Positions 18,614 to 27,460 are shown, counted from the first letter of the stretch. The stretch: DNA of 64,000 nucleotides from Deltaproteobacteria bacterium GWA2_38_16 (GCA_001797335.1 MGPE01000001.1:1-64000); one strand, 5' to 3'. Numbers and translations are program-made. Notes: generated by a model not told the origin, from the letters alone.

Positions 18614-20859
18614 ATTCTTTCAAATTGGGTTTGGGTGGCGAGAAATTTTTTAATGGCACCATTATCAAATTTAATCGTGACTTTTAGATTTTCTTCTTGT
18701 CCTTCTACTCGACAAATAACACCACTGCCAAAATGAGGATGACGAAGACGAATGCCAGGGGAAAAAGGATTATCACTAACTCTCTGATCAAAATCCCACT
18801 CATAGCCTTCCGGGTCCTGTCGCCGAAGGACGCCCTCCATCGTCCGTCCTCGCATGCGCTCCGGTCGCGGCGATGGAGCCTCTCCTTCAGCGCCACCCGC
18901 CCACACAGACAAACGCCTATTGCCCACTCTTCTTCTTAAATCTATCCTCTTAACAAATTCCTCTGGGATTTCATCCAAAAATCGTGAGGGTAAATTATAT
19001 TGAGGAGAACCATGAATCCGCCTTGAATTCGCATGGCTCATATACAATGCTTCTTTAGCCCGTGTCATCCCCACATAACAAAGCCTTCGTTCTTCTTCCA
19101 TATCTTCAAAATCCAACTCTCCCCGACTATGAGGAAAAAGCCCTTCTTCTACTCCAACCATAAACACATAGGGAAACTCAAGCCCTTTGGCTGCATGAAG
19201 CGTCATTAACTTTACATGATCTTCATTTTCATCCATAGAATCTAGATCTGAAATTAAAGAAATTTCTTCAAGATAGGTTTCAAGCGTTGCTTCTCTTTTT
19301 TGTTTTACAAATTCTCCCAGAGCAGAATCCAATTCTTCCAAGTTTTCAAGCCGACTTAAAGATTCTATAGTATCTTCTCCTTTTAAAAAATGAGAGTACT
19401 GCGTTTTATCTAAAACAGCATGATACAAAGCTTGAGGATTTAACTCTTCTTTTTTTTGGCGAAGTTCTTGTATAATCCCTATAAAATCTAAAATCTTTTT
19501 AGCCGTCCCAGCGTTCAGCGTATCTCCCTGAATAATTTTTTGTGCCGCCTCCAAAAAGGGTAGATTGTTTTCATGTGAATAAAGCTCAATTTTATCTACT
19601 GTCGTTTTTCCAATGCCTCGAGTAGGCACATTAATAATCCTTAAAAAACTTACATCATCTTTTGGATTTGAAAGAAGCCTAAAATACGCCATGATGTCTT
19701 TAATTTCTGAGCGATTATAAAAGTTCATTCCCCCATAAATTTTATACGCTATTGTATATTGCCTTAAAATCTCTTCAAAAACACGAGACTGTGCATTGGT
19801 TCGATAAAAAATAGAAAATTGATTTAAACTAATTCCTGCTTCTAGCGCTTTTGAGATTTCTCCCACAACAAATCTTGCCTCATGATATTCATCTTCTAGT
19901 TGCACCAGATGAAGAGAGGCCCCTTCCTCCCTTTGTGTCCACAATTTCTTGGGTTTTCGACTTTTATTATGAGAAACTACCGCAGAAGCAGCCTCGATAA
20001 TATTTTTAGTAGACCTATAATTTTGTTCGAGTTTAATTACTTTGGCCTTTGGAAAATCCTTTTCAAAAGATAAAATATTAGAAATATCTGCGCCTCTCCA
20101 ACTATAAATAGATTGATCTTCATCTCCCACCACACAAATATTGTGATGTTTATCTACTAAAAGTTTCATAAAAAGATATTGAATGTGATTGGTGTCCTGA
20201 TATTCATCCACTAAACAATATTTAAAAAGATTTTGATATTTTTCTAAAATATTTGGGTGTTTTTGAAAAAGCTGAACCGTTAATAATAAAAGATCATCGA
20301 AATCTAAGGCATTAGCCTTTTGAAGAATCGCTTGATATCGCTTATAAAGTTCTGCCATTTTTTCATCGTAAGAAGACAAGGCTTTTTTTAAAAATTTCTC
20401 GGGAGTTAGTCCACAATTCTTAGCATGAGAAATTCGAGATTGTGCCGCTCTGGGATGAATGACTTTTTCATCCCAATTTAATTCTTTTAAAGTCTTTTTA
20501 ATGGCTGAAAGTTGATCTTGTTCATCATAAATCGTAAAGGCAGGTGTATACGTTCCCAGTACTTCAATTTCTCGCCTTAAAATTTTAACACAACTTGAAT
20601 GAAAGGTAGAAACCCACAGTTGGTCACTGGGAAGAGAAAGAATTTTTTGAACCCTTTCTTTCATTTCACGAGCAGCTTTATTGGTAAACGTTACTGCTAA
20701 AATTTCATTGGGTCTTGCTTTTTTTTGATCGATTAAATTGGCAATGCGATAGGTTAAAACACGGGTTTTCCCACTTCCCGCTCCTGCCACTACTAATAAA
20801 GGCCCTTCTAGGTTTTCAACCGCCTCTCTTTGCCGTTCATTCAGTTCTGTTAATTTCAT
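18610..20859 (-). CDS. uvrD: UvrD/PcrA/Rep-type DNA helicase with an in-frame repeat insertion
   Basis: A 749-residue superfamily 1A 3'-5' helicase acting in nucleotide-excision and replication repair. Seen: Walker A VVAGAGSGKTRVL (about 23-35), AVTFTNKAAREMKER, Walker B YCLVDEYQDTN, VVGDEDQSIYSWRGA, LEQNYRST, VKLMTLHAAKGLEF and RRLCYVGMTRAKE. After the helicase core, residues about 654-683 (WAGGAEGEAPSPRPERM and following) are Arg/Gly/Pro-rich and encoded by GC-rich DNA matching the element at 61235-61320. The C-terminal module resumes with IRLRHPHFGSGVICRVEGQ. The frame is open throughout, so the insertion is tolerated in the linker. ATGA overlap with glmS. Confidence 0.93.
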   Translation of the reverse strand: MKLTELNERQREAVENLEGPLLVVAGAGSGKTRVLTYRIANLIDQKKARPNEILAVTFTNKAAREMKERVQKILSLPSDQLWVSTFHSSCVKILRREIEVLGTYTPAFTIYDEQDQLSAIKKTLKELNWDEKVIHPRAAQSRISHAKNCGLTPEKFLKKALSSYDEKMAELYKRYQAILQKANALDFDDLLLLTVQLFQKHPNILEKYQNLFKYCLVDEYQDTNHIQYLFMKLLVDKHHNICVVGDEDQSIYSWRGADISNILSFEKDFPKAKVIKLEQNYRSTKNIIEAASAVVSHNKSRKPKKLWTQREEGASLHLVQLEDEYHEARFVVGEISKALEAGISLNQFSIFYRTNAQSRVFEEILRQYTIAYKIYGGMNFYNRSEIKDIMAYFRLLSNPKDDVSFLRIINVPTRGIGKTTVDKIELYSHENNLPFLEAAQKIIQGDTLNAGTAKKILDFIGIIQELRQKKEELNPQALYHAVLDKTQYSHFLKGEDTIESLSRLENLEELDSALGEFVKQKREATLETYLEEISLISDLDSMDENEDHVKLMTLHAAKGLEFPYVFMVGVEEGLFPHSRGELDFEDMEEERRLCYVGMTRAKEALYMSHANSRRIHGSPQYNLPSRFLDEIPEEFVKRIDLRRRVGNRRLSVWAGGAEGEAPSPRPERMRGRTMEGVLRRQDPEGYEWDFDQRVSDNPFSPGIRLRHPHFGSGVICRVEGQEENLKVTIKFDNGAIKKFLATQTQFERI
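18812..18898 (-). repeat. GC-rich palindromic element, copy A, in frame inside uvrD
   Basis: Read on the minus strand this aligns to 61235-61320 with about 74 of 87 positions identical and one gap (hand count). The arms at 18892-18871 and 18842-18821 form an imperfect hairpin (17 of 22 complementary) around a 28-base loop. The GC content stands out sharply from the AT-rich flanks. The insert adds about 29 codons without a stop and lies in the linker between the helicase core and the C-terminal module. The behaviour resembles the Rickettsia palindromic elements, although no sequence relation to them is claimed. Confidence 0.8.
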
Positions 20860-22703
20860 TCGACGGTAACGCTTTTAGCCAGATTACGAGGCTGATCCAC
20901 ATCCGTCCCCTTTTTAACGGCAATATAATAAGCAATGAGTTGTACTGGCAGGGTCAATAATAGCGGCGTAATATTGTCACTTTTTTTAGGAATAGAAATA
21001 AAATAATCTGAAATTTTTTCCAAATGAGTATCTCCTTCAGATCCAATAGCAATCACAATCCCTTCTCTGGCCTTAATTTCTTCTAGATTGCTTAATACTT
21101 TTTCATAATATTTATCTTGAGGAGCTAAAATAATAACAGGCGTATCGTCATCGACCAAGGCAATAGGACCGTGTTTCATTTCTCCTGCCGCATATCCTTC
21201 TGCATTAATGTAAGAAATTTCTTTAAGCTTTAATGCACCCTCTAAAGCAATGGGAAAGCTTAATCCTCTCCCTAAATATAAAAATGTTTTTTTGCGATAA
21301 AATTTCTGAGCAATTTTTTTAATGTTCGGTTCTTGTTTTAAGATTTCTTCTACATAATAAGGGAGTCGAACTAAATCTTGCACATAGGGAGTGGCTTTTT
21401 CTAAGGACAATGTTTTTAACGTTAGCCCCAAATGAATGGCGAGCAAATTAAATACCGTAAGCTGCGTCATAAAGGCCTTGGTAGAAGCAACCCCAATTTC
21501 AGGCCCCGCATAGGTATAAATCGTAGAATCAGATTCTCGGTCAATAGAACTTCCCTTCACATTACAAATAGAAATAACCGTTGCTCCTCGTTTTTTAGCT
21601 TCTCTTAGAGCAGCAAGACTATCGGCCGTCTCCCCTGATTGAGAAGTGATAATCAATAAATCTCCTTTTTTAATAATAGGATCACGATATCGAAATTCTG
21701 ATGCTAAATCGAGTTCACAAGGAATTCTTGTCATCTCTTCAATTAAATATTTCCCCACCATGGAGGCATGAAAAGCAGTTCCACAGGCAACTAAGAAAAT
21801 TTTCCGAATATTTTTAATGTCGGCTTCTGAAAGTTTTAAGTCTTTTAAATAAAGCGCGTGTTTGTCCTTACTGACCCGATCTTGAAGCGTATTAATGATG
21901 GCTTGGGGTTGCTCATGAATTTCTTTAAGCATAAAGTGCTGGTATCCCCCTTTTTCAACCATCTCTTGCGTCCAGTTAATATAATTAATTTCTTTTTTAA
22001 TCTCTCTTCCTTCAATATTTTTCACTTGAAGATGGCCCGGCGTAAAAATAACCATCTCATGGTCATTTAAATACATAAAACGTTTTGTGTATTCCAAAAG
22101 TGCAGGAATATCAGAAGCAATAAAGTTTTCTTTTTCTCCCACCCCCACTACTAAGGGCGTCCCATTTCTAACAGCAATGAGTTTGGTGGGCTCTTCTTCA
22201 CATAAAATTCCTAAAGAATAAGATCCTTTTAATTCTTGAATAGCCAAAAACACTGCTTCTTCAAACGAAAGTCCTTTTTTAAAATAATCATAAATGAGAT
22301 ACGCTACTACTTCACTATCTGTTTCTGAAGAAAGTATGTGCCCTTTCGATAATAATTTTTCTCTCAATAAAGCATAATTTTCAATAATTCCATTATGAAC
22401 CAATACGATAGGACCGGCCTGGTGAGGGTGAGCATTTTTTTCAGATGGTTTTCCGTGAGTCGCCCAACGGGTATGCCCAATCCCTATATATGTATTTTGA
22501 GTTGGAGTAGAATGGTAAGAAGCTTCTTGTATGACTTCTTCTAATTGAGATAATTTTCCTAAGCATCGCTTAACCTGTATTTTCCCCTCTTGAAAAAGAG
22601 CAATGCCGGCAGAATCATAGCCTCGATATTCTAACCTTTTTAATCCCTTAAATAAAATTTCTTTAGGTTCTCGATACCCTAAATATCCAACAATTCCACA
22701 CAT
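20856..22703 (-). CDS. glmS: Glutamine-fructose-6-phosphate aminotransferase (isomerizing)
   Basis: A 615-residue two-domain enzyme making glucosamine-6-phosphate for peptidoglycan and lipopolysaccharide. The glutaminase domain begins MCGIVGYLGYR with nucleophile C2, followed by GHTRWATHG and NGIIENY. Two SIS isomerase domains follow (ACGTAFHASMVGKY, SQSGETADSLAAL) and the family C-terminus PRNLAKSVTVE. It starts one base after the glmU stop, so the UDP-GlcNAc genes are coupled. No ribozyme is expected at this internal position and none is seen. Confidence 0.97.
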   Translation of the reverse strand: MCGIVGYLGYREPKEILFKGLKRLEYRGYDSAGIALFQEGKIQVKRCLGKLSQLEEVIQEASYHSTPTQNTYIGIGHTRWATHGKPSEKNAHPHQAGPIVLVHNGIIENYALLREKLLSKGHILSSETDSEVVAYLIYDYFKKGLSFEEAVFLAIQELKGSYSLGILCEEEPTKLIAVRNGTPLVVGVGEKENFIASDIPALLEYTKRFMYLNDHEMVIFTPGHLQVKNIEGREIKKEINYINWTQEMVEKGGYQHFMLKEIHEQPQAIINTLQDRVSKDKHALYLKDLKLSEADIKNIRKIFLVACGTAFHASMVGKYLIEEMTRIPCELDLASEFRYRDPIIKKGDLLIITSQSGETADSLAALREAKKRGATVISICNVKGSSIDRESDSTIYTYAGPEIGVASTKAFMTQLTVFNLLAIHLGLTLKTLSLEKATPYVQDLVRLPYYVEEILKQEPNIKKIAQKFYRKKTFLYLGRGLSFPIALEGALKLKEISYINAEGYAAGEMKHGPIALVDDDTPVIILAPQDKYYEKVLSNLEEIKAREGIVIAIGSEGDTHLEKISDYFISIPKKSDNITPLLLTLPVQLIAYYIAVKKGTDVDQPRNLAKSVTVE

Positions 22704-22704
22704 A

Positions 22705-24108
22705 TTATTTTTTTCTTTTTTTACTTCTGGCCCACAGTTTTTTCATATATCCCTTTTTAGTCATTTGTTTTACTCGAGCAATGACTAAAGAATCTTTGGG
22801 AACATTTTCTGTTACGGTGGTTCCAGAAGCCACATAAGATCCCTTTTGAAGCGTTAGGGGAGCAATCAACTGACAATCACTTCCAATAAACGATTTATCT
22901 CCAATGACAGTTTTTGCTTTTCCTGAGTACCTAAGCCCTCCATCATAGTTACAGGTAATAACGCCACACCCCACATTGACATCTTTGCCAATCGTAGCAT
23001 CTCCCAAATAAGTTAGATGATTGGCTTTAGATTCTTCTCCCAATACTGTTTTTTTAAGTTCTACAAAATTTCCTACCCGAGCCCTTTTTTTCACTTTCGT
23101 TTCAGGTCTAAGTCTAGCAAAAGGCCCAATAATGGCTTGGTCTTCAATCGTACTTTCTTCAATCACGCTATATTCTTTAATGGTCACTTGAGCCCCGATG
23201 TGACTATCTGTAATGACGCTCCCTGTTTTTATCATGGTATTTTTACCAATGGTTGTTTTTCCATACAGATGAACCTGTGGATAAATTAAAACATCTTCGG
23301 AAAGCTTTACTTCGCTATCAATATAGGTTGTTTGGGGATCTAAAAGCGTTACTCCTTTAAGCATCCATGCTTGATTTATTTTTTCCCGAAATATTTTTTC
23401 ATGGCGAGATAGCTCTTCTCGTGTATTAATTCCCATCACTTCTTCCTTTTGTTGAATCACAAATGCGTGTTTACTTTCAATAAGCCCTACCATATCGGTT
23501 AAATAATATTCTTTTTTAGCATTATTAGGAGTAATCTTTTTAAGAGATTGAAATAAGGGCTCTACATTTACACAATATAATCCTACTCCCATTTCTGAAA
23601 TTTTTAATTCTTCTTCTGTGGCATCTTTGGCTTCCACCATTTTTACGACATGATCATGGGAATCCCGAACCACCCGTCCATAAGGATAAGATGCTTCTAA
23701 AATAGCCGTAGCCAAAGTTAATTCTTTTTTTGATGAAACATGTGCTTCTACGAAGGCCTTTAAAGTAGCAAGAGTAAGGCCCGGAACATCTCCAGATAAA
23801 ATAACCAGAGGAAGTTTAAAATTTTTAAATAAATGTTGGGTTTTTAAAACCGCATGGCCCGTACCCAAAGGAGTTTTTTGGTCCACAAAAATAAAAGGGG
23901 CTTTTGGATACTGCTTTTTAACATACGTTATAATTTCTTCCTTGTGATGACTTACCACAATAGCTGCTTTTTTTACTTTGGCCTGAATTAAAAGATCGAG
24001 CACATGCCCTATCAGAGGTTTTCCGCAGAGAGGATGAAGCATTTTGGGGGTTTGGGATCTCATCCGCGTCCCCAATCCTGCCGCCATGACAATCGCACCT
24101 ATATCCAT
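22705..24108 (-). CDS. glmU: Bifunctional GlcNAc-1-P uridyltransferase / GlcN-1-P acetyltransferase
   Basis: A 467-residue bifunctional enzyme making UDP-GlcNAc. The N-terminal nucleotidyltransferase domain shows MAAGLGTRMRSQTPKMLHPL; the C-terminal half is a left-handed beta-helix of hexapeptide repeats with the acetyltransferase motifs ARLRPETKV, NFVELKKTVLG, NHLTYLGDATIG and ITCNYDGG. The C-terminal Lys/Arg tail is ordinary. First gene of glmU-glmS-uvrD, with a good promoter 9 bases before its ATG and no ribosome site, suggesting a leaderless message. Confidence 0.96.
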   Translation of the reverse strand: MDIGAIVMAAGLGTRMRSQTPKMLHPLCGKPLIGHVLDLLIQAKVKKAAIVVSHHKEEIITYVKKQYPKAPFIFVDQKTPLGTGHAVLKTQHLFKNFKLPLVILSGDVPGLTLATLKAFVEAHVSSKKELTLATAILEASYPYGRVVRDSHDHVVKMVEAKDATEEELKISEMGVGLYCVNVEPLFQSLKKITPNNAKKEYYLTDMVGLIESKHAFVIQQKEEVMGINTREELSRHEKIFREKINQAWMLKGVTLLDPQTTYIDSEVKLSEDVLIYPQVHLYGKTTIGKNTMIKTGSVITDSHIGAQVTIKEYSVIEESTIEDQAIIGPFARLRPETKVKKRARVGNFVELKKTVLGEESKANHLTYLGDATIGKDVNVGCGVITCNYDGGLRYSGKAKTVIGDKSFIGSDCQLIAPLTLQKGSYVASGTTVTENVPKDSLVIARVKQMTKKGYMKKLWARSKKRKK

Positions 24109-24117
24109 AATCGTTTA

Positions 24118-24147
24118 AGTATAGTCGGGGACTAAAAAGTGAGTCAA
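24118..24147 (-). promoter_or_regulatory. Putative sigma-70 promoter of glmU-glmS-uvrD
   Basis: On the minus strand TTGACT (24147-24142), an 18-base spacer and TATACT (24123-24118). Only nine bases separate the -10 box from the glmU ATG at 24108, so the leader would be about 2-3 nt. Confidence 0.6.
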
Positions 24148-24151
24148 TACC

Positions 24152-25126
24152 TTATTCTGAAAATTCTGAAAAATGGCGAGATTCAAGCACATGCTCATGT
24201 TTTGAACACTCTTCTTTAGTAGGTTCTGGATGGATGGTAACTTCTGTATCTAAAATTTTCTTTTCAATTTCTCTTTCGATGTGGTCAATAATATCGTGTG
24301 CTTTTCCTAAAGACAATTTTTTACAAATAAAAAGTCTAAAATTAATAAGTTTTCGAGAACCCGATCGTCTAGATTGAAATCGATCATAGCCTAAAATCGT
24401 GGGGTAATGCTCTCTAATAATTTGAAAAATTTGTTCTTTTTCTTCTAGTGTTAATGATCGATCTGTTAAAACATCAAACGAAAGCCTTAACATCTTAAAA
24501 GAAATCCAAAGAATGTAGAATGCCACAATACAAGATGCAATAGGATCAAACATTGAAAATCCAAAATGAGACAAAATAAGGGAAACAAAAACAACTAAAT
24601 AAAGATAACTATCCATGAGAAGATGCGCTGCTTCTAAATGAAGAAGAGAGGAGCCTTCTTTTTTCCCCACACGTTCTACTTTATGCCCAACCACAAAGCT
24701 TAAAATAAAACTCACAATAATAACGCCGCCCCCGAGCCCAACATGATGTACCGTTTCATGTCCCATGAGCTTATAGATAGCTTTCCAAATAACAATCCCT
24801 GCAGAAACAACTAAAACCAAACTTTGAAGAAAAGAGGCAAAATTTTCAAACTTGCCATGGCCGTACGGGTGTTCTTCGTCAGGAGGATCTTGGGCCTTTT
24901 TCATAAAGGTATAATTAAAAATAGAAGATAAAATATCTCCAAATGAATCAACCGCCAGGGATATGATGGCAATAGAATTAGTAAACCACCCAACGGAAAA
25001 TTTTAAGATGGCCAACACAATGGCCGTGGCCAAAGACAGTAAAATAATATTGGTTTTATTATTCCCCGACGGCAATTTTAAGTCGGGCACGGCGTTTAAA
25101 TTTTTCTGACCGTTGATAGAGTGCAT
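24152..25126 (-). CDS. Cation diffusion facilitator, FieF/YiiP-like
   Basis: A membrane protein of up to 324 residues with six predicted helices (from about residue 27) and a cytoplasmic C-terminal domain. Metal-site residues match the FieF/YiiP pattern: D60 and D64 (SLAVDSFGDILSS) in helix 2 and H168 and D172 (AAHLLMDSYLYL) in helix 5. Such transporters export Zn2+ (also Cd2+ or Fe2+) by proton antiport. The ATG at 25126 overlaps the upstream TPR gene by 68 bases, and the first 22 residues lack CDF character, so translation may start later at GTG, TTG or a rarer codon near the TPR stop. Family confidence is high, start confidence low. Confidence 0.88.
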   Translation of the reverse strand: MHSINGQKNLNAVPDLKLPSGNNKTNIILLSLATAIVLAILKFSVGWFTNSIAIISLAVDSFGDILSSIFNYTFMKKAQDPPDEEHPYGHGKFENFASFLQSLVLVVSAGIVIWKAIYKLMGHETVHHVGLGGGVIIVSFILSFVVGHKVERVGKKEGSSLLHLEAAHLLMDSYLYLVVFVSLILSHFGFSMFDPIASCIVAFYILWISFKMLRLSFDVLTDRSLTLEEKEQIFQIIREHYPTILGYDRFQSRRSGSRKLINFRLFICKKLSLGKAHDIIDHIEREIEKKILDTEVTIHPEPTKEECSKHEHVLESRHFSEFSE

Positions 25127-25628
25127 CTGCTTTATTTTTTTGTCCTAACAGTAAGTATGCCATAGCACAAATTTCATAAGAAGCTAAATATTGAGGATTA
25201 AGCCGAATGGCTTTTTCTAAATTTTCAATGGCTAAATCTATTTTCCCCTGGTCAAAATAGGTAGAGCCTAAGTTAAAATAAGCATACGCATAATGAGGGT
25301 CCCATTGAATCGCTTTTTTAAAATACTCTAACGCCTTTGGTTCATTTTCTTGATATAAATAACAAATTCCTAAATTAAGAGCCGTAGGAGCACTTTTAGA
25401 TTTTAGCTTTAAAGCCTTTTGATATGCCACAATAGCTTCTTGGCTTTCGCCTAGCTGTCGATGTACTAATCCCAATTCATGATGTGCCTCGGCAAATTTC
25501 GGCCATGTGTTTAAGGATACTCGAAGCGCATTCAGAGCTTTTTGAAAACGCCCTTGTTTTCGATATTTTTGCGCTAAGACTAGATAATCATTGGCTATTT
25601 TTTGTTTTATCCCCTCTTTTCTCATCAT
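25059..25628 (-). CDS. TPR-repeat protein
   Basis: A 189-residue protein made almost wholly of tetratricopeptide repeats (about residues 12-175, five units such as AEAHHELGLVHRQLGESQEA and AYAYFNLGSTYFDQGKIDLA). No signal peptide or membrane segment is visible, so it is probably a cytoplasmic scaffold. It overlaps the cation-efflux gene by up to 68 bases on the same strand. Whether the two act together is unknown. Confidence 0.8.
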   Translation of the reverse strand: MMRKEGIKQKIANDYLVLAQKYRKQGRFQKALNALRVSLNTWPKFAEAHHELGLVHRQLGESQEAIVAYQKALKLKSKSAPTALNLGICYLYQENEPKALEYFKKAIQWDPHYAYAYFNLGSTYFDQGKIDLAIENLEKAIRLNPQYLASYEICAMAYLLLGQKNKADALYQRSEKFKRRARLKIAVGE

Positions 25629-25685
25629 TTAATATATCGTCTTTTTTTGAATAAATCTTTAGAGGAAATTTTAGATGCCCCAAAC

Positions 25686-25714
25686 TTGACAAAAAAATAG
25701 GCAACAGGTATAGA
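25686..25714 (+). promoter_or_regulatory. Strong-looking sigma-70 promoter for the 25.7 kb secreted protein
   Basis: A consensus TTGACA (25686-25691), exactly 17 bases, then TATAGA (25709-25714), giving a leader of roughly 25-27 nt before the ATG at 25748 with a weak AAAGGA ribosome site. One of the best promoter matches in the window. Confidence 0.65.
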
Positions 25715-25747
25715 TGCTCATCCCCTTTTTCAAGAAAGGATTTTTTC

Positions 25748-26905
25748 ATGAAAAAACTAACCTCAAGTCTTCTTTTAACTGCTATTTTATTTCTAGGAAC
25801 CATTGCCTCTGCAGATCCCTTTGTTGTAGAAATTCCCTGGACCCCAGATAGCACCTCTTTGGCAGCTGTTTTATTTAACTCTCTCCATGAATATGATTTT
25901 TTGTTAACACGAGAAACTGAAAGATTGGTTCAGGTTAATGGTAATGGAAATACCATTATTTTAAATGATGGGGCTAGTAGAATCGAATGTAATCTGTGGA
26001 GTAGGGGCGCTAAAGTTAGTGTCCAATATAGCTTATCTTTAAGTTTAGATTTGGATTCTTTAAAAAGATCTAAACCCATAGTAACGATGGCTTCTCTTCT
26101 TTATCGTGCTTTTGAACAATATTTGTCAGATTCCAGAAATGCTAGAAATGATGTACTAACAAATGCAGGAGAAACCATATTTTTAAAAACTCCCGAATTT
26201 TCTGCTGCCTTAAGCCTTAAGGGGCGCCAAGTTACTTTAACTTCTCTTCCTACTTCTGTTATGGCCACTCTTTTGGATCGCGACTTCCGAAAAGCCATGT
26301 TTGGTGCATTTGAAGAAGCAGGTCTTTCCACCCCTGTATTAGATAGTGTTCAACAAGAATCTCCTCAACGTTTTCTCTTCTCATTTATAGAAGAAAATCC
26401 AAATATCAACACTGACAATGCGGTAGCAATTGATGTGAATGTTAAAAATCTTAAGGTAGAAGTCCTCGATGTAACTATTATGTCAGCTGCTCATGCCCTA
26501 GAGAAGGGCGTTATTCAACCCGTGGATGATATTATGGGAATAGATTCTGATGTAGTCTCTCCTCTTTTAAATGAAGATTTCAGGGCAAGGGGTCTTGGTA
26601 AGGGTCTTCAAGACTCTATTTTAAGGCTTAAAGGCGCATTAACAGAAGCTGAATGTGTTGAAATTAGCCGTGTGTTTTCTAACCGTTATGTAAGAGAAGT
26701 AGAAAAACTACGAATGGAACCTCATTTCACCTTTGAAGAAGCTTTCCGAAATACTGCTCGATCTCTTCAATGGGAAGATAGACTTACTGAAAAAATGCTT
26801 AATCAAGAAGGCTTTTTAAGGAGCTTAAGAAATCTTCGGGGGGAAAGATTATCCACTCCTCAAGTCATGCGCCTTGTTTTCCGACATTTAAAAGACGTTA
26901 AATAA
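25748..26905 (+). CDS. Secreted protein of unknown family
   Basis: A 385-residue protein with a classical signal peptide (MKKLTSSLLLTAILFLGTIASA, cleavage about 22). The mature region contains a beta-rich first half (LVQVNGNGNTIILNDGASRI) and a more helical, charged C-terminal half (LRMEPHFTFEEAFRNTARSL, SLRNLRGERLSTPQVMRLVF). There is a single Cys pair far apart (one near 80, one near 300). No domain is recognised. It is monocistronic in appearance, between a divergent TPR gene and ssb, with its own strong promoter, so it may be well expressed. Codon use looks like that of its neighbours. Confidence 0.7.
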   Translation: MKKLTSSLLLTAILFLGTIASADPFVVEIPWTPDSTSLAAVLFNSLHEYDFLLTRETERLVQVNGNGNTIILNDGASRIECNLWSRGAKVSVQYSLSLSLDLDSLKRSKPIVTMASLLYRAFEQYLSDSRNARNDVLTNAGETIFLKTPEFSAALSLKGRQVTLTSLPTSVMATLLDRDFRKAMFGAFEEAGLSTPVLDSVQQESPQRFLFSFIEENPNINTDNAVAIDVNVKNLKVEVLDVTIMSAAHALEKGVIQPVDDIMGIDSDVVSPLLNEDFRARGLGKGLQDSILRLKGALTEAECVEISRVFSNRYVREVEKLRMEPHFTFEEAFRNTARSLQWEDRLTEKMLNQEGFLRSLRNLRGERLSTPQVMRLVFRHLKDVK

Positions 26906-26914
26906 ACATCCCTC

Positions 26915-26942
26915 TTGACAGGGCCCAAGAAAGAGCTATGTT
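26915..26942 (+). promoter_or_regulatory. Putative sigma-70 promoter of ssb
   Basis: TTGACA (26915-26920), a 16-base spacer and TATGTT (26937-26942), about 35 bases before the ssb ATG, followed by a full AAGGAGG ribosome site at 26966-26972. Confidence 0.6.
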
Positions 26943-26977
26943 TGGCTCAGCTCAAACATTCATACAAGGAGGCAATA

Positions 26978-27421
26978 ATGGCTGGAGGAGGAGTTAATAA
27001 AGTTATTTTAGTGGGACGTCTTGGGGCAGATCCAGAAATGAAATATACAAGCTCAAGTCTAGGTGTGTGTCGTTTTAATCTCGCCACATCTGAAAGCTGG
27101 GTTGATAAAGAAGGCCAAAAAAAAGAAAGAACTGAATGGCATAGAGTGGTGGCATGGGGGAAATTGGCAGAAATTTGCAACGAATACCTCAAAAAAGGTC
27201 GCCAAGTATATGTAGAAGGTCGCCTTCAAACCCGTTCTTGGGATGATAAAAACGGAAATAAACGTTACACCACAGAAGTGGTAGCCAATACAGTTCAATT
27301 CTTGGGTTCTAATGATTCCAAATCTGCCGCTCCTCAAGATGTTTTAGAAGATTCTACATTTGTAGAAAACCCTGCAAGTGAAGCTGAAAATCAAGCTGGA
27401 GACGAAGATATTCCCTTCTAA
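26978..27421 (+). CDS. ssb: Single-stranded DNA-binding protein
   Basis: A 147-residue protein from the ATG at 26978, which has a full AAGGAGG site six bases upstream and the family N-terminus [20 protein letters not shown]. An in-frame start further upstream adds unrelated sequence lying over the promoter and is rejected. An OB-fold spans about 5-110 ([32 protein letters not shown]), followed by a flexible acidic tail and the conserved C-terminal tip DEDIPF that binds partner repair proteins. It forms tetramers coating single-stranded DNA. Confidence 0.96.
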   Translation: MAGGGVNKVILVGRLGADPEMKYTSSSLGVCRFNLATSESWVDKEGQKKERTEWHRVVAWGKLAEICNEYLKKGRQVYVEGRLQTRSWDDKNGNKRYTTEVVANTVQFLGSNDSKSAAPQDVLEDSTFVENPASEAENQAGDEDIPF

Positions 27422-27451
27422 ATTTTTTAGTTTTCTTATCTCTAAATCCAT

Positions 27452-27460
27452 TGTTATAAT
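27452..27460 (+). promoter_or_regulatory. Putative extended -10 promoter of the TPR-aroQ run
   Basis: TGT followed by a perfect TATAAT (27455-27460) forms an extended -10 element; the -35 region (TTTCTT at 27432) is poor. The ATG of the next gene is only six bases downstream, so the predicted start site falls at or next to the A of the ATG: a leaderless message. Confidence 0.5.

Noticed and set aside
18812-18898. Recent foreign DNA or assembly chimera in uvrD
   Set aside because: The frame is preserved, conserved helicase sequence lies on both sides, and the copy has diverged about 15% from the other.
24153-24175. Direct repeat of ATTCTGAAA near the end of the cation-efflux gene
   Set aside because: It is two short coding repeats (Glu/Phe/Ser codons) at the C-terminus with no further copies noticed.
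25588-25854. Minus-strand open frame of 88 codons
   Set aside because: It overlaps the promoter and signal peptide of the 25748 gene and the TPR start, with no coding character.
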